A stretch of DNA of 11,662 nt from an uncultured Fretibacterium sp. (GCA_937899395.1 CALBPU010000101.1:1-11662), one strand, 5' to 3'. Shown: positions 1 through 6,752, counted from the stretch's first letter. Numbers and translations: made by a program. Notes: generated by a model from the sequence alone, not told the origin.

Positions 1-8
1 CAAACCCT

Positions 9-77
9 TTATCAGGGACGGCTTGTCTCCCCTAAGTTAGGGGAGATGTCAGTGACACTGACAGAGGGGGCTGATAT
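9..77 (+). repeat. Short hairpin-rich intergenic repeat, copy 1 (MITE-like)
   Basis: This is one of two copies in the window; the other lies inverted at 6776-6859. Both share the 15-base block TTATCAGGGACGGCT, a CCCCTAA/TTAGGGG palindrome, the block AGATGTCA and the block TGACAGAGGGG. In this copy the palindrome at 26-46 has perfect 10-base arms around one base. A second hairpin at 47-63 pairs TGTCAGTG with CACTGACA. The ends are weakly inverted (TTATCAG at 9-15, CTGATAT at 71-77). There is no coding capacity. It is probably a non-autonomous mobile or dispersed structural repeat; the mobility is inference. Confidence 0.7.
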
Positions 78-81
78 AAAA

Positions 82-116
82 AATTCCCCCCAAGCCTTTT
101 ATGACTTAGGGGAATT
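82..116. terminator. Bidirectional intrinsic terminator after the PTS gene
   Basis: AATTCCCC at 82-89 pairs with GGGGAATT at 109-116. On the minus strand, in which the PTS gene is read, the stem is followed by AATTTTTTATA. On the plus strand it is followed by AATTTTTTG. It lies 30 bases beyond the PTS stop codon. The inner flanks CTTAGGGG and CCCC-AAG resemble the palindrome of the adjacent repeat, so the terminator and repeat may share an origin. Confidence 0.8.
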
Positions 117-145
117 AATTTTTTGTGTGTCCTAAAAATTAAATC

Positions 146-2017
146 TTAAATGTTTTCACCGAATTTTACGTCAGTGTAATCATCGCTGTTCGTGAGAAGA
201 AGTACTACTGTGTCAGGATGTCCTGCTGCTTTAATTTTCGCGCGGTCAAACTTCATGAGCTTCTGACCCTTTTTAACTTTGTCGCCCTCTTTGACAAAAT
301 CTTCAAAGCCGTCGCCCTTCATTTCAACCGTATCAACTCCGACGTGAATTAATATTTCCATATCATTTTCGCCGCTGATACCGATTGCGTGTTTACTCTC
401 TGCTACTGATGAAATTTCGCCGTCAATAGGTGCGTAAACAAATTCGTCTTCAGGTTGAATGCCTACACCTTGACCAAGTGTTCCTGCTGCAAATGTAGGA
501 TCGGGAATTTCGGTGTAAGGAATAATTTTTCCTGCTGTGCATTGTGCAATCTCGCCTGCTGATGATGAAATTACTGTTCCAAATTCCATTGTTTTTTCAG
601 GCATATCTTCGACCTTTGCTTCAACTTTTGCGGGAGCTGCGTCTTCTTCGTCTTCCTTCCACATAATCCATGAAAGAACAAACGCTACACCGCCTGAAAT
701 CGCTAATAAAATACTATATTGAACAGGCTGTTGAATTGTTAAGTAACCCGGAATACCAGTTACACCGTAAGCCGCTGCTCCGATCCCTGAGAATGCTCCG
801 TAAATTGCTCCTAATGTTCCGCCGATCATTCCTGCAATAATGGGCTTGAAGAAACGAAGGTTAATACCGAAAATTGCAGGCTCCGTAATTCCGAGTGCCG
901 CTGATAATGATGAAGGAATTGCTACAACCTTTGTTCTTTGTGCTCTTGCTTTGAAACCTACTGCGAGACATGCTCCGAACTGTGCAAAGTTTGCTGCTGA
1001 AGCTATGGGCATCCATGTATTCAAACCGCCCTCAACTGAAAGCATTCCTGCTTCAATAACGTTGTACATGTGGTGAAGTCCCATAACAACTGTCCAAGGA
1101 TAAATCGCTCCCATAACTCCCGAACCGATAGGATTTTTAACGAGTATCTGAGCACCTGCAAGCACCCATGATTCAAGCTGTGAGAAAATCGGGCCAATGA
1201 TCGTGAACGTTAAGAATGTCGTAACAAGAACTGTTGTGAAAGGTACTACGAAAAGGTCAATCATTTCAGCTACATGCTTGTGAAGCCATTTTTCAATAGT
1301 ACACATTAACCATACTGCAATAATTACAGGGATAACGTGTCCTTGATAACCTACCTTTTGAACATTTACTATGAAATTGAAAATATTAAAATTCCATGCG
1401 GGTATTTCAGATAAAGTACCGACTACCCAAGCGTTTACTAAGTTGGCATGAATCATAGCAAGACCGATAACGGCTCCTAAGAATGTATTTCCGCCGAAAA
1501 CTCTTGCCGCTGAAATTGCAACTATAACAGGTAAATATGCAAACGCCGTGTTAGCTACCATATCAAGGAAATCGTACCATGATGTATTTGCGAACTCAGG
1601 ATAAACTTTACCCATTGCTTCAACAAATCCCATCATTAAACCTGAAGCTACGATTGCAGGAAGAATAGGCACGAAAACATCTCCGACAGCTTTTAACATT
1701 CTCTTCCAAATTGGCTGTCCTGCTGCTGCTGCTGCTTTAACATCGTCTTTTGTTGCTTCGGTCATTCCGGTAACGCTCAAAAATTCAGCGTAAACTTTAT
1801 TGACTGTTCCTGTTCCGATTATTAACTGAAGCTGCCCGTTGTTCTCGAACATTCCTTTAACGCCTTCGACATTCTCAAGAGCTTTCTTGTCAACTTTTCC
1901 GTTGTCTTTAATGACAAGTCTTAAACGTGTAGCGCAGTGAGCTGCCTGAACAATATTTTCACGGCCGCCGATATGCGATACTATCTCTTCGGCACATTTT
2001 CTGTAATCTAATGCCAT
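146..2017 (-). CDS. PTS permease EIIBCA, sucrose/trehalose (glucose-glucoside) type
   Basis: This 623-residue inner-membrane protein takes up and phosphorylates a sugar using phosphate passed from HPr. The order is EIIB (about 1-90), EIIC (about 105-450, many hydrophobic segments), an acidic Ala/Lys/Glu linker and EIIA (about 490-623). EIIB carries the phosphorylated cysteine C28 in AHCATRLRL. EIIC has the family motif GITEPAIFG. EIIA has H543 and H558 (ILIHVGVDTV), spaced 15 residues apart as are H75 and H90 of E. coli EIIA-Glc. The segments VKGMFENNGQ and GTVNKVYAE resemble ScrA/TreP permeases, but the substrate cannot be fixed. The start is an ATG with AGGAGG (2028-2033) upstream. It is the second gene of an operon, 23 bases after a HAD phosphatase. 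No sugar-phosphate hydrolase or regulator gene lies beside it. Confidence 0.93.
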   Translation of the reverse strand: MALDYRKCAEEIVSHIGGRENIVQAAHCATRLRLVIKDNGKVDKKALENVEGVKGMFENNGQLQLIIGTGTVNKVYAEFLSVTGMTEATKDDVKAAAAAGQPIWKRMLKAVGDVFVPILPAIVASGLMMGFVEAMGKVYPEFANTSWYDFLDMVANTAFAYLPVIVAISAARVFGGNTFLGAVIGLAMIHANLVNAWVVGTLSEIPAWNFNIFNFIVNVQKVGYQGHVIPVIIAVWLMCTIEKWLHKHVAEMIDLFVVPFTTVLVTTFLTFTIIGPIFSQLESWVLAGAQILVKNPIGSGVMGAIYPWTVVMGLHHMYNVIEAGMLSVEGGLNTWMPIASAANFAQFGACLAVGFKARAQRTKVVAIPSSLSAALGITEPAIFGINLRFFKPIIAGMIGGTLGAIYGAFSGIGAAAYGVTGIPGYLTIQQPVQYSILLAISGGVAFVLSWIMWKEDEEDAAPAKVEAKVEDMPEKTMEFGTVISSSAGEIAQCTAGKIIPYTEIPDPTFAAGTLGQGVGIQPEDEFVYAPIDGEISSVAESKHAIGISGENDMEILIHVGVDTVEMKGDGFEDFVKEGDKVKKGQKLMKFDRAKIKAAGHPDTVVLLLTNSDDYTDVKFGENI

Positions 2018-2040
2018 AATAAAAAAACCTCCTGTAAAAA

Positions 2041-2868
2041 TTAAATTAAACCTAAATCCTCAAACGCTTTCGCAAGTCCGTCATCTTTTACCGCAGGACA
2101 CACAATATCGGCAATTTTTTGAAGAGCTTCCGAACCGTTTGCCATACAGACGCTTTTACCGACGGTCTGTATCATTTCTAAATCGTTCATGCTGTCCCCG
2201 AAACCGACAGTTTCTTCGACAGGAACGTTAAATCTTTTGCATATTATTTTAACGCCTTTACCCTTATCAAATTCCTTGTTAATTATTTCGCCGTTTATGC
2301 AGTTATAGGCTTTAACTTCCTGCAACACGAAATTAAATTCGCCGCCTAATAATTTTTTTGCTTCGTCAAGCTGGGACATCTTCTGACACATTATAACGAC
2401 TTTGTAAACAGGTGAGCCGTCATATTCGCGCATTGGTTTTATTCCGAGATTTTCGGATAATGCTTTACGCCAGCGTTCAATCTCGCTGTTTCCCTCGCCT
2501 TGAGAGTTAATGAAGTCGCTGAGATTTTCATCGCCCCATGAACCGCCTTCTGCCTCAATCGTACAGAATACCCCGTTGTCATGTAATGCTTTCAAGGCAA
2601 TGTCTCTTTGTTCGTCAGTCATAGGGTGATCGTAAAGTATCTCATCATAATTTTCACCGACTGCGACATAACCTCCTGCGCATGAAATAAAACCGTCAAA
2701 TTGATACTTTAATAACGGTCTGAGCATGTCAGGATTTCGACCTGTGCATAAAAAAACTTTGTGGCCTTTTTCACGAGCCTTGCTGATAGCATCGACTGCG
2801 CTTTTTGGAGGAGTGTTTTCGCCGGGAATTGTTAAAGTGCCGTCAATGTCAAGAAATATTAACTTCAA
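2041..2868 (-). CDS. HAD-superfamily Cof-type phosphatase (TTG start)
   Basis: This is a 275-residue cytosolic hydrolase of the HAD IIB (Cof/YidA) group, which usually dephosphorylates sugar phosphates or similar small molecules. Motif I is LDIDGTLT, with nucleophile D7 and D9. Motif II is the threonine in LCTGRN (T42). Motif III is probably K202 in DKGKGV. Motif IV is GFGDSMNDL (D225, D229). The cap lies between motifs II and III, about residues 80-190. I chose the TTG at 2866-2868 because an excellent AAGGAGG sits 9 bases before it. An in-frame ATG at 2893-2895 would place that site inside the gene and add nine residues ahead of the normal MKLIFLDIDGTL start. It is the first gene of an operon with the PTS permease, so it may act on the imported sugar phosphate or relieve sugar-phosphate stress; this role is inference. 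Confidence 0.92.
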   Translation of the reverse strand: MKLIFLDIDGTLTIPGENTPPKSAVDAISKAREKGHKVFLCTGRNPDMLRPLLKYQFDGFISCAGGYVAVGENYDEILYDHPMTDEQRDIALKALHDNGVFCTIEAEGGSWGDENLSDFINSQGEGNSEIERWRKALSENLGIKPMREYDGSPVYKVVIMCQKMSQLDEAKKLLGGEFNFVLQEVKAYNCINGEIINKEFDKGKGVKIICKRFNVPVEETVGFGDSMNDLEMIQTVGKSVCMANGSEALQKIADIVCPAVKDDGLAKAFEDLGLI

Positions 2869-2877
2869 AATTTCTAG

Positions 2878-2884
2878 CCTCCTT
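2878..2884 (-). promoter_or_regulatory. Ribosome binding site that fixes the TTG start of the HAD gene
   Basis: AAGGAGG on the minus strand, 9 bases before the TTG at 2868. The position argues against the upstream ATG at 2893-2895. Confidence 0.85.
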
Positions 2885-2912
2885 AATATAAACATAAATC
2901 TTTGGTAAAAAA

Positions 2913-2940
2913 ATTATATATGAAATTTTTCATGAAGCAA
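2913..2940 (-). promoter_or_regulatory. Sigma70-type promoter of the HAD-PTS operon
   Basis: On the minus strand, TTGCTT (2935-2940) and a perfect TATAAT (2913-2918) are separated by 16 bases. The spacer holds a perfect inverted repeat, ATGAAA-TT-TTTCAT (2920-2933), which could be an operator. The expected transcription start is near 2906, giving a leader of about 40 bases. Confidence 0.65.
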
Positions 2941-2965
2941 GAAAAAATCTTCAGCAATTAATGCG

Positions 2966-2995
2966 TTGTTTTTTTACCGGGAAAAAAGTTAAAAT
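2966..2995 (+). promoter_or_regulatory. Candidate promoter of the thioredoxin-like gene
   Basis: TTGTTT (2966-2971) and TAAAAT (2990-2995) are 18 bases apart, upstream of the plus-strand gene at 3028. The match is reasonable, but the region is very AT-rich, so chance matches are common. Confidence 0.4.
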
Positions 2996-3012
2996 TAATC
3001 ATCAAAATCAAA

Positions 3013-3019
3013 AGAGGAG
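3013..3019 (+). promoter_or_regulatory. Ribosome binding site that fixes the ATG start at 3028
   Basis: AGAGGAG lies 8 bases before ATG 3028-3030. A GTG at 3019, in the same frame, overlaps this site and is therefore unlikely to be the start. Confidence 0.8.
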
Positions 3020-3027
3020 TGTTCGAA

Positions 3028-3375
3028 ATGAAATATAGTGTAAAGATTTTAGCGGCGTTTTTATTGGTTATGATTTTAGGTTCGGCGGCTTGCGCGGCTG
3101 TTCCTTCGGTTACGATGCTCTCAACCGAATCATGTCCCGCATGCGTTCAAATGTCAAAGGTATTCAAGGAAATTGAGGCAAAATATAAGGGCAAAATTTC
3201 AACGTCCCATATTTACCTCGAAAAAAATCCTGACATCGCGAAAAAATATAATGTCCGTTATGTTCCGACGTTAATTTTCAAAGATGCTTCGGGAGAAGAA
3301 ATTGCTCAGGAAGTCGGTTACAGATCGTTGAAAGATGTTTTGAAAATTTTTGAGAGAGCAGGAGTAAAAATCTAA
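3028..3375 (+). CDS. Exported thioredoxin-fold protein with CPAC active site
   Basis: This 115-residue protein has an N-terminal signal sequence: MKYSVK, a hydrophobic core of about residues 7-20, and likely cleavage after ACA or CAA near residues 21-24. The mature part of about 92 residues is a minimal thioredoxin fold. It has the redox motif SCPACVQM (C36, C39) at the start of the first helix and the cis-proline loop RYVPTLIF (P80), followed by GYRSLKDVL near the C terminus. A thiol-disulfide role outside the cytoplasmic membrane is inferred, either as an oxidant or as a reductant supplied by a CcdA/DsbD-type partner not seen here. The cysteine C22 in the signal region does not fit a normal lipobox, because serine sits at -3. 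The gene stands alone: it diverges from the HAD operon and converges on the ChW gene. Confidence 0.88.
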   Translation: MKYSVKILAAFLLVMILGSAACAAVPSVTMLSTESCPACVQMSKVFKEIEAKYKGKISTSHIYLEKNPDIAKKYNVRYVPTLIFKDASGEEIAQEVGYRSLKDVLKIFERAGVKI

Positions 3376-3390
3376 TCAGAACTTTTAACA

Positions 3391-3422
3391 AAAGAGCTGC
3401 CGAATGTCTTCAGTAGCTCTTT
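3391..3422. terminator. Hairpin terminator between converging genes
   Basis: AAAGAGCT (3391-3398) pairs perfectly with AGCTCTTT (3415-3422) around a 16-base loop. It starts 15 bases after the thioredoxin stop and ends 9 bases before the ChW stop. Both strands have T-rich sequence after the stem, though with interruptions, so it probably serves both genes. Confidence 0.7.
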
Positions 3423-3431
3423 GTGTCTTTC

Positions 3432-3941
3432 CTAGAAATATCCTCTTTGTCCGCTGCTTTTTCTTCGGTGTTTTTCGACAAGCCTTATTTGAATAGCTTC
3501 CATTCTCAACCCCTTGCCTGTTGTTCCTGCAACTTCTCCGTCGCTGACCCATCCGAGCCAGCCGTAACCTGCTACATGTACACGGTATTCAATGTAATAA
3601 TTTGATGCCATTTTATCCGTTAAACGAATTTGAATAGCTTCCATTTGACGACCCTGACCTGTTGTTCCTGCTATTTCAGCAGCATGTACCCAATTTTGCC
3701 AACCTCTGCCGGCAACGTGGACACGATATGTAATACCATTTTGAGGCACATCAATTTGAATAGCTTCCATTTGAAGACCTTTACCGGTTGTTCCAGAAAC
3801 CCTTCCGTTAGTAACCCAACCTTGCCAAGCGTATTGAGTAACATGTGTGCGGTATGCAATAGAATTAGCGCTTGCGGCACCCGTAAAAACAACACTGAAA
3901 ATTAAAATTAAAAATCCTAAAAAACGAAATTTTTTCGACAT
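3432..3941 (-). CDS. Small secreted protein made of three ChW repeats
   Basis: This 169-residue protein has a clear signal peptide (MSKKFRFLGF then a hydrophobic core, cleavage probably after ASA near residue 25). The rest is almost only three 34-residue repeats at 30-63, 72-105 and 119-152. Each follows the pattern Y-R-x-H-V, a Trp-rich centre (GW..WV), then a Gly/Thr turn and MEAIQI. This matches the clostridial hydrophobic W (ChW) family, best known from extracellular proteins of Clostridium. The repeats are also visible in the DNA, spaced 126 and 141 bases, which points to internal duplication. The tail (KHRRKSSGQRGYF) is basic. No enzyme, anchor or sorting motif is present. A role in binding carbohydrate, protein or the cell wall is inferred; no function is established. 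AAGGAG stands before the ATG. Confidence 0.88.
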   Translation of the reverse strand: MSKKFRFLGFLILIFSVVFTGAASANSIAYRTHVTQYAWQGWVTNGRVSGTTGKGLQMEAIQIDVPQNGITYRVHVAGRGWQNWVHAAEIAGTTGQGRQMEAIQIRLTDKMASNYYIEYRVHVAGYGWLGWVSDGEVAGTTGKGLRMEAIQIRLVEKHRRKSSGQRGYF

Positions 3942-3981
3942 TGTAAAAATTCTCCTTTTGGAATATTTTTTGTTTAACGAA

Positions 3982-3990
3982 ATTATAACA
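3982..3990 (-). promoter_or_regulatory. Extended -10 promoter of the ChW gene
   Basis: The minus strand reads TGTTATAAT, a perfect extended -10 element (TGnTATAAT), about 40 bases before the ChW start codon. No good -35 box is seen, which is acceptable for this promoter type. Confidence 0.5.
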
Positions 3991-3998
3991 GTTACATT

Positions 3999-4007
3999 TG
4001 ATAAAAT
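3999..4007 (+). promoter_or_regulatory. Candidate extended -10 promoter of cysS
   Basis: TGATAAAAT fits an extended -10 element with one mismatch to TATAAT, and would give a leader of about 25 bases before the TTG at 4040. It lies back to back with the ChW promoter, 8 bases away. The 98-base gap is too short for a T-box leader. Confidence 0.4.
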
Positions 4008-4039
4008 ACTCGAAAAAGTTTGAAAGGAAATGAAAAATT

Positions 4040-5473
4040 TTGAGTCTCGTATTATTTAACGACCTCTCAGGAAAAAAAGAACCCTTTAAGCCGATTAAAG
4101 AAGGACAAGTGAGATTTTATTCATGCGGCCCGACAGTTTACGATTATTTTCATGTCGGGAATGCAAGACCTTTTATAGTGTTTGATGTTTTAAGGCGTTG
4201 GCTTGAACATGAAGGTTATAAAGTTACGTTTGTACAAAATTTCACGGATATTGACGACAAAATGATTCACCGTGCCCATAAGGAAAATATAACCGTAAAA
4301 GAACTGGCAGAAAAATTTATCGCTGAATATAACAAAGATGCGGACGCTTTAGGAATAAAACGGCCTGACGTTGCTCCACGTGCCACTGAGCATATTCCTG
4401 AAATAATTAACACTATCGAAAAAATAATTTCAAACGGACATGCTTATATTTCTGAAGGCGATGTATATTTTGATATTCAAAGCTGGCCGAAATACGGTTC
4501 ACTCTGCAAACAAAATCTCGAAGATTTAGAAGCAGGTGCAAGAATTTCTCCCGGTGAAAAAAAGAAAGACCCTTTGGATTTTGCGTTATGGAAAGCCGAA
4601 AAACCGGGCGAGCCTTCATGGGACAGTCCTTGGGGTAAAGGAAGACCCGGCTGGCACATTGAATGCTCTGCGATGTCATCGAAATATTTGGGCGATAACA
4701 TTGACATTCATTCGGGCGGAGTTGATTTAATGTTCCCTCATCATGAAAACGAAGCCGCTCAAAGTGAAGCCGCTTCAAATTCTGGAAAACCTTTCGTTAA
4801 TTATTGGTTACATAACGGATTTTTGTTAATCGACAGTGAGAAAATGTCAAAGTCTTTAGGAAACTTTTTGACAGCAAGAGCAGCTATTGAAAAATATCCT
4901 CCGTTGGCATTGAGATTTTTCATGTTGAGCGCACATTACAGAAGCCCGATTAATTTCACGACTGAAGGACTTGAACAGGCAGCAGCAGGTGTAGCACGTC
5001 TCAGAAATTGCAAAAGTGATTTAGATTTTGCTTCACGTAAACGAAAAAATAATGATTCTGATTTTGACATTAATAAATTCAATGACGAATTAAAAGAACT
5101 CGATGAAAAATTTTCAGAGGCTATGAACGATGACTTTAACACCGCAGCAGCTATCGGAATTTTATTTGATGTCGTATATCTCATTAATACAAGTTTGAAA
5201 GAACATGAATTTTTGCCCGAAGAATTTTTCATTGCCTCAAAAAATACTTTAGATGAATATGACAAAATTTTAGGGATTATCGGTTCAGATGACGCTGAAA
5301 CAGAACACGACGATGAAACTGAAGAAATCGAAAATTTAATTGCCGAACGAACTCAGGCACGTAAAGAAAAAAATTTCGCACGTTCTGATGAAATTCGCAA
5401 CATGTTAAAAGCTCGCGGAATTATTTTAGAGGACACTCCGCAGGGCACAAAATGGAAGAGAGAGTTAATTTAA
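4040..5473 (+). CDS. cysS: Cysteinyl-tRNA synthetase
   Basis: This 477-residue class I aminoacyl-tRNA synthetase charges tRNA-Cys in the cytosol. The HIGH-type signature is HVGNAR (38-43) and the KMSKS loop is at 268-272 (EKMSKSLGNF). The catalytic zinc that selects cysteine would be held by C29 (YSCGPTVYD), C209 (HIECSAM), H234 and E238 (FPHHENE). Length and C-terminal helical domain are normal for the family. The start is a TTG at 4040, giving MSLVLFND; AAAGGA at 4023-4028 lies 11 bases before it, slightly long. An ATG at 4030 is in another frame and opens only a nine-codon reading frame. It is the first gene of a pair with the LplT-like transporter, whose ATG follows the stop after one base. 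Confidence 0.97.
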   Translation: MSLVLFNDLSGKKEPFKPIKEGQVRFYSCGPTVYDYFHVGNARPFIVFDVLRRWLEHEGYKVTFVQNFTDIDDKMIHRAHKENITVKELAEKFIAEYNKDADALGIKRPDVAPRATEHIPEIINTIEKIISNGHAYISEGDVYFDIQSWPKYGSLCKQNLEDLEAGARISPGEKKKDPLDFALWKAEKPGEPSWDSPWGKGRPGWHIECSAMSSKYLGDNIDIHSGGVDLMFPHHENEAAQSEAASNSGKPFVNYWLHNGFLLIDSEKMSKSLGNFLTARAAIEKYPPLALRFFMLSAHYRSPINFTTEGLEQAAAGVARLRNCKSDLDFASRKRKNNDSDFDINKFNDELKELDEKFSEAMNDDFNTAAAIGILFDVVYLINTSLKEHEFLPEEFFIASKNTLDEYDKILGIIGSDDAETEHDDETEEIENLIAERTQARKEKNFARSDEIRNMLKARGIILEDTPQGTKWKRELI

Positions 5474-5474
5474 G

Positions 5475-6752
5475 ATGGCAGGAAAAAGTCAATTTTCATT
5501 GTTATTAACGAGAAGATTTTTGCCGATGTTTTTAACGCAGTACTTAGGAGCATTCAACGATAATTTTTTCAAGAGTGCTTTAATGATGCTCATAACATAC
5601 AGACTTGGAGACGCAGCAGGAATTGATTCAAGAATTTTAGTTAATGCAGCAGCGGGAGTATTTATATTTCCGTTTTTCATTTTTGCACCGACAGCAAGTG
5701 ATTTAGCCGATAAATATGACCGTTCGGATTTAATGAGGTGGGTTAAATTTGCTGAAATAATAATTATGGCAGGAGCAGCATTAGGATTTTATATTCATAA
5801 TGTCTGGCTCTTAATGGCTGTATTATTTTTAATGGGTTCACAATCGGCGTTCTTCAGTCCTGCGAAATACAGCATACTTCCACAACATCTTCATGAGGAC
5901 GAATTAATTGCGGGTAACGGATTAATTCAAATGGGAACATACTTAGCAATTTTAACGGGGACTATTGCAGGAGGATTAATGATTTTGAAGGAGAACGGAA
6001 TTTTTTGGGTAGGAGGACTTGCAGTAACGATAGCATTAGCAGGTTGGTTAAGCAGCATGTTTATTCCTCAGACAAAACCGATAAATTCAGAACTCAAAGT
6101 TTCATTCAACATCATCAGCCGAACAATAGAAATGTTTAGAGACATAGTGCCGATGAAAAAAGTTTTCGGTTCAATGTTAGCGATTTCGTGGTTTTGGTTA
6201 GTAGGAGCGACGTTCTTAGCGCAATTCCCGACATATTCAAAATTAATTTTGGGAACAGATGAAAGTGTAGCGACGAGTTTTTTGGCGATATTTTCGTGTG
6301 GAATAGGATTAGGATCGATGGCATGTAATGCGATTTTGAAGGGCAAAGTTACGACGAAATATGTTCCTTCGGCGGCTTACGGAATAGCAATAGCAAGCGT
6401 GTTGTTATGGTATGTGAGCAATCGACCGCCCGTTCCGGCAGGAACACCTGAAATCGGAATGTTTGAATTTTTTTCACGGCCTGAAAATTTCATGATAACG
6501 TTTTGTTTGTTTGTGATAGCGTTTTGCGGAGGGTTATATATAGTTCCTCTTTACGCAGTGATGCAGAGTAAAGCCCCTGAAGAAAAAGTTTCGGGAGTAA
6601 TAGCGTGTTCAAACATAACGGATTCGATTTTCATGGCATTAGCGGCACTTGGAGCAGGAGTTTTAATTTCGTGGGGAGTAACAATTCCGCAGATATTTTT
6701 GACTATGGGTCCGAGTACGTTTATCGTTGGATTGTTGGTTGGATTGTTATAG
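5475..6752 (+). CDS. LplT-like MFS transporter (probable lysophospholipid transporter)
   Basis: This is a 425-residue major facilitator with about 12 hydrophobic segments and a cytoplasmic loop DLADKYDR (76-83). The start FLTQYLGAFNDNFFKSAL and the motif FFSPAKYSILPQ (126-137) match the LplT/Aas group. These proteins flip lysophospholipids across the inner membrane, alone or fused to acyltransferase and acyl-ACP synthetase domains. No such domains follow here. The protein ends in GLLVGLL at the last membrane segment, without the short tail many relatives have, and a repeat begins 23 bases after the stop. A slightly shortened C terminus is therefore possible. It starts one base after cysS, with only weak GA-rich sequence as ribosome site, suggesting translational coupling. 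The family is usually linked to bacteria with an outer membrane. Substrate is inferred. Confidence 0.85.
   Translation: MAGKSQFSLLLTRRFLPMFLTQYLGAFNDNFFKSALMMLITYRLGDAAGIDSRILVNAAAGVFIFPFFIFAPTASDLADKYDRSDLMRWVKFAEIIIMAGAALGFYIHNVWLLMAVLFLMGSQSAFFSPAKYSILPQHLHEDELIAGNGLIQMGTYLAILTGTIAGGLMILKENGIFWVGGLAVTIALAGWLSSMFIPQTKPINSELKVSFNIISRTIEMFRDIVPMKKVFGSMLAISWFWLVGATFLAQFPTYSKLILGTDESVATSFLAIFSCGIGLGSMACNAILKGKVTTKYVPSAAYGIAIASVLLWYVSNRPPVPAGTPEIGMFEFFSRPENFMITFCLFVIAFCGGLYIVPLYAVMQSKAPEEKVSGVIACSNITDSIFMALAALGAGVLISWGVTIPQIFLTMGPSTFIVGLLVGLL

Noticed and set aside
840..1076. Plus-strand open frame opposite the PTS EIIC domain
   Set aside because: Antisense shadow of a well-supported membrane protein gene; no ribosome site.
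3028..3100. Lipoprotein signal in the thioredoxin-like protein (Cys22)
   Set aside because: The residues before the cysteine (GSAAC) lack the required Leu/Val/Ile at -3; an ordinary signal peptidase I site fits better.
3630..3905. Open frame on the plus strand within the ChW gene, and a second minus-strand frame
   Set aside because: They are shadows caused by the repetitive ChW codons; they lack ribosome sites and recognisable protein features.
3432..3941. CRISPR-like array from the regularly repeated GAATAGCTTCCAT words
   Set aside because: The repeats are coding ChW units with 126- and 141-base periods, with divergent in-frame sequence, not array-like spacers.
3942..4039. Possible T-box leader before cysS
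   Set aside because: The gap is only 98 bases and shows no T-box core, specifier stem or terminator.
4030..4059. Nine-codon reading frame MKNFESRII overlapping the cysS TTG start, possible leader peptide
   Set aside because: AAAGGA lies only one base before this ATG, too close to initiate well, and the peptide has no cysteine run that would suggest attenuation.
4413..4778. Minus-strand open frames inside cysS
   Set aside because: They lie opposite the conserved catalytic region and have no plausible start signals or family resemblance.
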